Assembly (NCBI GenBank): GCA_963576735.1
Contig: OY755171.1
Coordinates: 19,256,182 to 19,320,181, forward strand
Origin: Bedellia somnulentella
Lineage: Eukaryota > Arthropoda > Insecta > Lepidoptera > Bedelliidae
Reading direction: 5' to 3'
DNA length: 64,000 nucleotides
Shown here piece by piece: positions 37,301 through 49,300 of the stretch. Below the pieces are notes generated by a model. That model ran no database searches. It was not told the DNA's origin and was given only the letters and a program-made list of their open reading frames with translations. The position numbers and the translations under genes were made by a program. Every line of letters starts with the position of its first letter. The stretch's first letter is position 1.

Positions 37301-40300
37301 CAGGATGATTTATCATCAAGTCAGCCAATAAGTAATCTAAATTATGATTATCATCAGTTAATGAATCATTATCACCGAAATAAAAGTGACTTACAATGGT
37401 TGCTGCTTTATCTAAATCATCGCCTTCAACACCAAGTGAAAAATTAAGTATCTCTTTGATTTTTAAATCTAAATTTGAATTAGCACCAAAAACTTCGTTA
37501 CTAGTGGCGCCGATTAGAACAGGTGTGTTTTTTATTTTTCTTGGGTTAGTTAAGTCGGATAATTTCTGAACATCAAATTTTTCTACACCTTCATAATCAT
37601 TTTCCTTGCAAACATATAACATCATTCTCAAATCAACGGCAGCAGCTGTCACTAGCCCTGGAGAAGTTTGAGCCAAAAATGTTATAGCTTGTTTTGTATC
37701 GGATGTTGCGTAACCTAAATGTCTAGCTAATTTGATAGCCGCCTCCTTGTCTCCGTTGTAATTGTCTGCATTGTCGAATGGTATTCCACTTTGCAAGATA
37801 GCTTTGTTGAATAACTTCTCTTGTGAAGAAAATAAATGAAATGCGACGGATATGCTTCCCGCACTATGCCCTCCTGCTGTGATGTTATATGGGTTACCGC
37901 CAAATGAAGCGATATTTTCTTTGATCCATCGAAGGGCCATAAGCTGATCTTTCAATCCTTGATTGCCGGGTATCGATGGGTCATCCAGACATAAAAATCC
38001 ATAAGGTCCCAGGCGATAGTTTATAGATACAAAAATTATATCATTTTTCACAATATTTATTCCAATTTCTTCCGAGCCTGATCCAAAGATAAAGCCACCG
38101 CCATGGATCCACACAAATACGGGCATTGGTGTTCTAGATGTCGCTTTTGTAGGAACATAGATGTTTAACTTGAGGCAATCCAAGCTACCTACATTATTTC
38201 CGTTGTAAGTTTGAGGGCAAGCTGATGACCCATCGCTTGCTCTGAAAACTTCATTGCCAAATCCCGGATGTGGAGTTGCTTGCTAAAATAATAAATTTGG
38301 TTAATATTTAAAAGCTTAATCAGGACTTTATTTAAATAGATATTCAGAAAATACTTACTCCAAATGGGTTATCCAAATCAACTTGACCGTAAGGTATTCC
38401 TAGAAAGGTAGAATAATCGCCATTTACTGCCCTTTCGCCTCTTATAAGTCCTTGACTAGTCAGGACTAATGGATCGACCCTGATTTCAGCACAATGAGAA
38501 TAATTGTTTAAATAGAGAACGTATATTAATAAAATAAGTTTCATTTTAGCAACAAATGTTTCTTCGCAATTCACTCAACACTGACTTGTTTAATACAGCC
38601 ACTCCATTCCATTCCATTTTCTTAAATCCGGTGATATTAAAATATTGCTCACGAGACTATTACACAATTCAGCTATTTCTTATACTCTTCTTTTTGGGTA
38701 TGAAAAACAGAGACAAATGTTAAAAACGGAACATCTGGAAAACACTTCAAATATAATCAAAGCAATCGTATGTTTTATTTCTCTTTAAGTAAGAGGTATC
38801 AATATTTATCTTGATTCGATAATCTCGTGTCATTGAGGTACTTGAACATGTAAAACACAGTTTTGTCTTTCATGTTTCAATCGGTGAATTTCAACTTCTT
38901 TAGAGTTTTACCAATACCATACGTATATTATAAGTACCTATCTCTCATTGAATTAAGTATTAATTTTGTACTACATGCAACTTTTAAATAGTAAAGTATG
39001 TTATTGTCTCTATTCAGAGGACGTTTAAAAATTATGTCCGATTTTTAAATAATATTATGTAAATAAAGTATAAAACGCAACTCATAAGCATTTTTATTTT
39101 AATTCAATGTATCTAAAAAAGTTCTCCACCAATTAGGAAAACATTTGTATGTCACAGATCATTATTCTACCGCCAAAACCCATGGAGCGCAAAATGGACA
39201 ATCGAAGGGATATGAATTAGCAAATGAATTAAAAGCTGTTGGGTGATGTGGCTGGAGACACATCACGTACCTTAATTTTACCATATTTTCCCCAATTAAT
39301 TACCAAAAGTGGCTTAACGCTTTTATTTCGGAGGATCTGGCTACTCTTATGTTGATGGGGATGGATGGAAATAAAGATGGTATTCATAGCAGTAAGTATA
39401 TGTATGTATTTTAGTCACAAAATATCAAGCAAGTTCTGCCGGTCGGCAGTCCGGCTTTCAATCTGTCACATCACAACTTAGCATAATCACTTTCTACATA
39501 AAAGTATAAGCTAATTTATCAAATTAACATATCTATATGTGATATCCTCATACATATTAGTTATATCAGTTACCTAACGGTGATATTGGCACGCCAAGCC
39601 TGGGAGGTCACCAAGTCTCTTTATGGATATAATATGAGTTACATAAATAAAGTTATCCTTCTTGATTTTCCTGTTGCATTATGTAACCTTATGCTTTCAT
39701 ATATTATTGATGGAAGCATATTGAGCATGTTTACATGGGCAATTAAAAACTATTAAAGCTATTGAGAACCACTTTTTTCTCAATTATTAGTTATACATAA
39801 TACATACAATACATACATACATATGCTCACGGCCACAAATCCCTAGAAGGGGTAGCCAGAGCCAAGGAATCGGAAATTCCTCAGCCACGTTTGGAAATTT
39901 TAGTGGGGAAAAGATGGTAAAATAAAGGTTTTCGGTGATGGGTCTCCAACCACATCGCCCAAAAATCCCTTAAAAGCTCCAAATCCGTTAGTCGCCTCCT
40001 ACGTACACCCACCGGAAGAAATTGGGTAGTGTTATTCTATGCCGACACTACACAGCAAATTATTAGTTATCTAATTTTAATTTTCAGTGTAAGTTATAGC
40101 ATTCTTAGTCACTCGTAATAACTAGAGTTTTAGTCAAAAAAGGGTGGTGCAACACCTTTTGAAGCAATAGTTTGTTGTGTAGACTCCAAATAGCGCAAAC
40201 CCATTTTTACCTGCGGCACCCTGATTATGTATCTTTAGCGACCGCGATTGTGTCGCAAGTTGCAATATTGTCGCTGTCAAAAGTGTCAAATCGCATACAA

Positions 40301-43300
40301 ATTTATGACATTGACAGCGACAATCGTGCAACTTGCGACACAATCGACAGTCGCAAAAGATACGTTATCAGGGGGCTTAGGGTTTTGGGGCTGTTCAAGA
40401 GATAGTGACCTATCACCAACCATATTTTATTTTACCTTCTTTCCCCACTCAACTGCCAAAATCTTTTAATTTTCCACCACTAGTATGCAATAAGTTCTAT
40501 ATTTTGTTTCAGCATTATACCTTTTACTTGGTATTTTGGTGTCCATGTGGTTATTATACGGAATCGCTGCGCTTATTATGTCCCGGATTAAAAAAAGTGG
40601 GAAGCTCCGGTACGGCGATAAAGAATTAGCGATACAACAGAGGTTACGGGCTCTGGATACATTTCGAGGGTAAGTACTATAAATGGAAAGTCGGAACATA
40701 CTATTATTTTCATTAATTATTTGTAATGTGTGTCATACATACATACATATACTCACGGCTATAAATCCCTAAAAGGGGTAGCCAGAGCTAAGGAATTAAA
40801 AATTCTTAAGCCACTTATGGATAGTTGAGTGGGGAAATGATGATAAAATAAAGGTTGTTGGTGATGGATCTCCAACCGCATCGCCCAAAAATCCCTTAAA
40901 AGCCCCAATACCGTTAGTCGCCTCTTACGTACACCCACCGGAAGAAATGGGGTAGTGCTATTCTAAGCCGACACTACACAGCGAATGTGTGTCACTTGGT
41001 GTATATTTGTACGCTCTTTTTGCCTGAGTCTATTTAGGCGCCATAATAATGCTGCTGGATACGGATGTAATATAAACATACATACATATACTCATGCTAT
41101 CAGTTCCCATTGGGGTAGGCAGAGACTATCGATCGCCACTTTGTACGATCCTGGCAAACCTCTCTAGCTTCATTTACATCCATCAATCTTTTCAAACATG
41201 TTCTTTTATTACAGATACAATGTCCGCTGATAATTAAAATATGTAACCTTTTTGATTTCAAATCATGCTTTCCTTTCAAACCTCACAATTCAGTATAATT
41301 ATAATACAAGCATTATCTTTTGTCGGATCAAAAAAACGTCATGAAAACGATGATTGTATATGGTTTGTACAGTATGTTGTTTGTGTACCAAATGGTTTGA
41401 ACATAGTGTTATCAGGGTGAGTAGTGTCTGTTTATAAAATAAGCTGTTTAAGACCGTATTTTTTTTTAAATCAAGCTGTCTAGCTTTATTAAATACTTTC
41501 TCCGTATTGTATTCCTGGTAGTAGGTACCCCTATACCCTTTAATGAAACCCCTTTTAAGTAATATAGCCATAAGTAGGCAAGTGAAAAGCAACAATTTCA
41601 GAGAAAGAGTACACTTTCTTTCACACACTTTTGGAAGTCTAACATACATACATACATATACTCACGGCTATAAATCCCTTAACGGGGTAGCCAGAGCTTT
41701 GGAATGATAAATTCTTCAGCCACTTTTGGAAGTTGATTGGGGAAAGATGATAATAATAAACGTTTTTGGTGATGGGTCTCCAATCACATCGCCCAAAAAT
41801 CACTTAAAAAGCCCCTATACCCTTAGTCGTCTCTTACGATCACCCACGGGTAGAAATGGGGTAGTGCTATTCTAAGCCGACACTACACGGCAAGTCTAAA
41901 TACAATCTAAAATAATTTCTGCCTAACTTTGGATAGTACCTATCTTTCATTTTAAACCTATCAATCCTTATTCCCACCAGCATAGCAATAGTGCTGATGA
42001 TCTTCGTGAACGACGGCGCGGGCGGCTACTGGTGGCTGCAGCACGCCACCTGGAACGGGCTGCTGCTGGGCGACCTGGTCTTCCCGTCCTTCCTGTGGAT
42101 CATGGGCGTCTGCATACCACTGTCCGTCAAGGGGGCCTTCGCTAAGGGACAGCCGCGGTGGAAGATATTGTTGCAGGTTATTCGGGTGAGTATTGGCTTA
42201 GAGCACTTAGAGAAATAGTGATAAGTGCAGTTGTGTGGGATTTTGTAATTGTATCGTGATATAGACTGAATCACCTCTTTGTATTGATATCTATATGACA
42301 AGCTTAAAACTAAAGTTAATTTAAATTCAGTTTTAGTATGTCCTCGCATTGATTTCCTTAATAAAACTTTTAGTAGAAACAGAGTAATCCATCTTCCTCA
42401 TTTTTATTTGACGAAAACTCCTTGACAACCTATAAATTAATGAAAAAATTATTAAGACTGCCCATGGATGTAACACTTTATAGACTCAATATTAATACAT
42501 ATATACAGACATATACTCACGGTTATAAATCCCTAGAAGGGGTAGCCAGAGCTTAGGAATTGGAAATTCCTTAGCCACTTTTGGAAAGATGAGTGGGGAA
42601 AAGATGGTAAAATAAAGGTTGTTGGTGATGGGTCTCCAACCACATCGCCTAAAAAACCCTTAAAAGCCCCAATACCGTTAGTCGCCTCTTACGTACACCC
42701 ACCGGAAGAAATAGGCTAGTGCTATTCTAAGCCGACACTACACAGCACCCCAATTTTTATCTTGATTGATAACATATTTTTAATCGATATACACCGGCGC
42801 ATGCATGACAATGTATCATCCCGATCCACAAATGTTGTTGGATTGCATTGGCAATTGGCATACTTGCATTTCACGTTACAGTAACCACGTAATAATTTTA
42901 TTTGTGAACAGATTTCACAGACAAGCATTTCTTTACAATATTTCGATTCATCCGAGTCATCTAATTATCCAAGATAAATCTGTGAACGCTTACGCAATAA
43001 TTATAATTTCACACGCACCAGTTTCACTTTCACAGCTCACTGTGCTTCCGTTTATCTGAATACGAACTAGCCATTGAGCGCTAGATTTAGCGGAATATCT
43101 TAACATTATAATGTATATGTTGCGTGTGGGCCGCTCTCTCCGGACAAGTGTTACACTGATCTGATTAGAAGATCAATACGTCCGTCTGATCTCAATTGCA
43201 CTGACTGATGGTCTACATGATCATTCGAACAACTGTTTGTATAAGTGTAACAGTTGTGCGAGATTGTGAATGGAAAATAATGTGGTTTAGTAAGCTATTG

Positions 43301-46300
43301 CTACCGTTCAACGCTTGTTATGATAAGTTTAAATGACAATTATTTTTAAAAAAACACAAATTAAAAAAAGTGATAAAAACACTTAAAATCTAACCCTGAT
43401 ATTTATTGATTATAATTGTTTATATAGTGATAGATTTATAAAACTCACTGGTTAAGTGCGATTGGCCTCGTATGCTTTTGATGACTTCGCTCCATTTTAT
43501 TAATGCAGGCGTCCGAAGTATGAATCATAAAAGGATATGAATCTAGAGAGGATTGCCAGGATCAAACAAAGTAGCGACCGATACTCTCTCTCTACCCTAT
43601 TCTAAATCATTGCGTATTCTAATTCCAGCGTTCCTGCATAATGTTCCTGCTGGGCGTGTCGCTCAACACGGTGTACGGGTCCAACGTGCTGCACCAAGTC
43701 CGGCTGCTGGGCGTGCTGCAGCGGCTGGCGGTGTCTTACCTGGTCGCTGCAGGGTTCTACGCGCTCACTGCACCTAAGTATTATACGCCGCCTCGGGTGA
43801 GTTGTGTGGGTGAATGAATAATGTATGGACATATGTTAAACAGATCAAATTAGTCTCAAACTAAGTGCTACTTAATGACTTGTAGTATGGGATATTATCT
43901 TATCCTCACAGCACAGCCCATATATGTCCAAGGGGCTCGAGCCTACCCTATATAGGGCGATTTGGCCATAATCCACCACGCTGGCCAATTGCGGGTTGGC
44001 AGAATAACATAACGATATTTTTTTTGGTAATCTAGCCATATTGCCTTTCGAAGCTCCAAAGCTCATCATGATCCCCCGTCAATATCAATGTAATAATTTA
44101 ATTACTGGCATTAAGAATTCCGAAAATGAGCAATTGAGTTTAGATAGAATGTGGGAAAGATGTATTTTTGTTGCATTGTAAAAGTCGCATTAAATTGTTT
44201 ATGTCATATATCTCCTAAGGGGTTGCAGTAGTTTCATTTTGAATATCACGAGAAAATATTGTCACCAGTTGCTCACACTACCAACTTTTTGCATTTAGCC
44301 CTATACCCACTTTGTATGAATACACTGTCATATGAGAACTCAGCCATGTTGGTTTTCTCAATATTGATCCCCTATCTAACCTTAAAAATTCTGGTAAATA
44401 GCCCATGAGACGGTAGTCTACCCCAATCAAAATAAATGGTGGGAGTAAATAAATCAAAAAAATTATAATGATAACATTCCAGGGCGCATGCGGCCAAGCC
44501 ATGAAAGACGTGTTATCGTGCGCCTGGTGCTGGCTGCTCGCCGCCGTGCTGATCATCGTGCACACAGTCCTCACCTTCACACTGCACGATGACGATTGTC
44601 CTGCGTAAGTGTTCTTTGTATGTGAAAAATATGTACAAGAGTGTTGGTGCCTAGCTTGTCTTTGAAGAGAAATTTAAGTTATAATTGGAAATTCCGTTCA
44701 ACTATGTATCTTATGTCTGCCTTTAAAGGCTTTTGGGGTTACAACTTAGTCATGCGGGTTCCCTCACGATGTTTTCCCTCACCGTTAACAACCAAGATAA
44801 ATTAACCACACATATGTCTTTAGAAAAGACAAATGGATGTAGGCCTGACCCGGGATTTGAACCCTGATCCTCTGCACGATAAGTGGTGTTCTACCCACTG
44901 AGCTATCACGGCTGTAATTTATATAACTAGAATCCGGTAGCTCTGTGGCACATATCTGGACTTTTAAATCACAGGGTATGTCGGATTCAAGTTTTAAGTT
45001 TTTTCTTCATTTCTATCCGATTGAAGAATCAGTTCTCATTATATAATACTAATTCAGAAGGGCAAGCACGAGCGCTATTTTATCGACACGATAACGGTTA
45101 GAATGAGATGGCAGTATACGATACTAAGTAAGTGCGTAAGTGATGGCTGCTTTATCCCACGCGATAACTAGTTTAAACACGGCTCGTGCTTGCCCTATAG
45201 ATATGTTGCAGCCATTTGTTTAAATTAGCCAGCTAGTTAAGCGGCTATCTACTAAACTTGACAAAGATCTTAATCAAAAATTGATGTTGTGATACCATTT
45301 AAATACAGTGAAAACATTATTGTATAGTATCAGCTTGAAATACTACTACACTATTTTTTGACGGGGACCTCGTATAAAGAATTCCAGTATTGAGCCATCG
45401 CTAACCATTCTCTTTTTACTATACTATTATACTTTACTTATAATACTAATTACAAAATAATGGTGCATGGTGCAGCATTATGTATTTTTTCCTATATCAA
45501 ATATATAAAGACCGTTTACATCCATCCATAACACAATTCTATTGCCTCTCCAGCGGCTACCTAGGCCCAGGCGGCAAGCACGACGACTGGGCAGCTCCCA
45601 ACTGCAGCGGCGGCGCGACTGGGTACGTCGACCGGCTGGTGCTCGGACCCGCGCATCTGTTGCAGCATAGTGACGCCAGGAGTCTGTACGGGGGTCTGGT
45701 TACTGAACCGGAGGGGTTGCTTGGTAAGTTAAATAGAAGAAAGAAGGAGGAGAAGTCAGTTCTAACTATGAGTACGGAGGAAAAGATAATTGTACAACAA
45801 ACTAAAGATAAGACAATAGAAGGGTAGGTGCTGGGTGCGCATTTGCTACAGCATAGTTACGCGAGGACTCTGTATAAGGGACTAGTCACTGAACCGGAGG
45901 GGTTGCTTGGTAAGCCAGAAGAAGGGTAGAGGTGACGTTTGTTCTGATTAAGAGTACGGAGATAAGACAAATGTACAACAAACTAATTATAAGATAATAG
46001 ACCAGTCGGTGTTGGGACCCGCGCATCTGTTACAGCACAGCGACGCCAGGAGTCTGTACGGGGGACTTGTTACTGAGCCGGAGGGGTTGCTTGGTAAGTT
46101 AAATAGCAGAAGAAAGGAGGAAAAGTTTATTGTAATTAAGAGGGCAGCGATAAAACAATTGTTCAAACTAAATAATGATGAGACAATAGAAGGGTAGGTG
46201 CTGGTGCACATTTGTTACAGCATAGTTACGCGAGGACTCTGAATGAGGGACTAGTCACTGAGCCCGAGGGGTTGCTCGGTAAGTCAGAAGAAGAATAGAG

Positions 46301-49300
46301 GAGACGTTTGTTCTTGATAAGAGTACACAAGGAAAGTATATTGTACAACTAACTAAAGATAAGATGATAGATTGAATGGTATGGGGTGCGCATCTTGTGT
46401 TGTATAAGAATGCCAGGAGTCTGTAGTAGAAGAAGGAAAGAAGAGATGAATTGTACAAGAAACCAAAGATAAGATAATAGGCCGGCTGGTGCTCGGACCC
46501 GCGCATTTGTTGCAACATAGTCATAGCAAGGAGACTGAATGGAGAGTCTAATAACCAGTCGGTTACTGAGCCGGAGAGGTTGCTCGATGAGTTAAATATA
46601 AGAAGGAAAGAGGAGACATTTGTTCTTATTAAGAGTGCAGACATAAAAAAAATGTACAAAAAACTAAAGACAAAAAAAATTACCGGCTGGTGCTTGGACC
46701 CGTGCATTTGTTTCAGCATAGTGGAGCCAGTCTGTATGGGGGACTGGTCACTGAGCCGGAGGGGTTGCTCACGTATCACATTCAGTGGTTTCAAATCGGC
46801 TTATTTACTTTAAGCAAGATTATATGAGACTGATTGTAAAAGACCAAGAGAGGAGGCTAGTTCAAGAGGTATCTTAAATCAGAGGTATCTTAACCATCGC
46901 ACCATAATCCTATGAATATTATTAATGTGAAAGTTTAGATGTTTGGATGTTTATGTATTTGAGGCGAAAAGACTCCTCAAGTATATAATGTATATGAGTG
47001 AAATTTTTCAGAATGCTGGATACATACATACATACATACATATTCTCACGCCGTTAGTTCCCATTGGGGTAGGCAGAGACTATCGATCGCCACTTTGTAC
47101 GATCCTGGCAAACCTCTCTGGCTTCGTTTACATCCATCAATCTTTTCATACATGCTCTTTTATTCTTCATACTACGGACACCTGCTTTTTTGAGCACATT
47201 TTCTATTTGATCCAAATGTGTCCTCCGAGGTCGTCCTCTACTAACATTACCTTCCACATTGGCTCTATATATCTCTTTCACCAATTTACTGTCACCCATC
47301 CTCTCTATGTGCCCAAACCATCTCAAATTTCCTTTTTCTATCTTTCTTACAATATCATCTTTTACACCACACCTTTCACGAATCACATCATTCCTCACAC
47401 GATCACATAACCTTATATTACACACTTTTCTGAGGGATCTCATTTCTACTGCATTCACTCTACTTTCATGCTTCTTCTGCCACACCCAACATTCACTGCC
47501 ATACATAAGCGTAGGAACGAGGACAGCATCATGCACAGCCATTCGGGCCTTTTCAGACACCGACTGACTAGACATTAGACTATCCAGTGCTCCATTTACC
47601 GCATTACCCTTTTTCACTCTTCTCTCGATATCTTCATCACACTTTCCATCCCTAGTAAACAAACTTCCCAAATATACAAACTCTTTCACTTGTTCCACTT
47701 TCTTACCATTAATCTCAATCACGCATTCGGTCATATTCACCTCTCTCTCAAAAACCATAGTTTTTGTTTTATCCACATTCACCCTCATTCCCTTTTTTTC
47801 AAAAGACGCACATGCAATATTCATCATCTCTTGCAGCTCTTCCACCGATGATGCAAGTAGCACTTGATCGTCGGCATATAAGAGGCATTTAATGATGAAT
47901 CCACCCATTCTCAATCCATAATCACTTTCACGCAACTCTGTTAAACAGTCATCCATGAACAAATTGAAGAGCCACGGGGAAGCTACACAACCCTGTCGGA
48001 CACCCCGAGAGATCCCGAACCAGTCAGTATTTTCCCCGTTTACTCTCACACACGCACTGGAATCCTCATAGAGTGATACCAGTGCACGTATAAGTCGACT
48101 CCCCAAACCGAACTTGGATAACACCTGCCATAAACACTTTCTTACCACCCTATCATACGCCTTCTCTAAATCAATGAAGGAGCAATACACCTTTCGGTTC
48201 TTAGCTAAGAACTTTTCGGTGATGCTCCTTAAAGAGAAGATTTGGTCCATACATCCCATTCCCTTTCTAAATCCTGCTTGCACATCCCAAATTTTATCAT
48301 CCGTTTCATTCATCACTCTTTCAATCAAAACCTTTGCATACAATTTACCGACAATGCTGAGTAGGCTAATTCTACGGTAGTTTCTAGCCTCCTGGTGTGA
48401 CCCCTTTCCTTTATCCGCTTTGCACCAGTCTTGTGGCACTTTGCCACTCGACCAGCATTTTTGGAAAAGGAAGTACAACCAGGAAGCCACCAACCCTTTA
48501 CCAGCCCTCAGCATTTCAGTGTTTATCCTGTCATACCCTGCCGCTTTCCCTAGTTTCATACTTTTCATTGCTTTCATTAATGCTGGATAATGACTGACCC
48601 AAGTTATCAAATAGGCTACTTTTTATCCCGGAAAAAAATTACCAATGAAATATTCACGCCTGATTGAATTAAGTGTACCGGAAAAAACGCCTAAAGTTTG
48701 GCATAAGCAAATTTGACAGTACGAAGTATGTCGGGTCAGCTAGTTGTAAATAATTTACACCTATCTCTATCCTTTTTAATCTAGCGACTTAATTAACAGA
48801 AAAACCAAAGGATAACATAAACTCTCAACTTGTAAGTGAAAACATAGAATTAATACTAAAGTGCCTAAGATTGTGAAGTAGTAAGTTAAAACTCAGAATT
48901 CATTCTGGAGCCTCCATCACGCCAGGCTGCCTCCCGTCTATCATGCAAGTGCTGTAGGCTTTCCTTTGGTAAAAATACAGAATTCATCGAAAGTCACCAC
49001 AATTCTAGGCTGCCTCCATCGTGCAAGAGCTGTAAGTTATAACATAAAATTCATTTTGAAAGAAAGATAGAAATAAAAACTCATAATCCATAATAATTTC
49101 CCCACAATTCCAGGCTGCCTCCCGTCCATCGTGCAAGCGCTGCTGGGCGTGCAGGCGGGCGCGACCGTGCTGCTACAGCGCGCGCACCGAGCTCGGGCGC
49201 TGCGGTGGCTAGCGTGGGCGCTGGTGTTGGCGCTCACTGGGGCACTGCTGGCCGGATTCTCGAAGGACCATGGGATCGTGCCGATTAATAAGAATTTGTG

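Noticed and set aside
45480..45827. 115-codon plus-strand ORF
   Set aside because: It is exon 8 read through its acceptor and donor into introns, not a separate gene.
46255..46794. 179-codon minus-strand ORF
   Set aside because: Antisense of the degenerate exon 8 array; its repeated peptide pattern is a by-product of the repeats.
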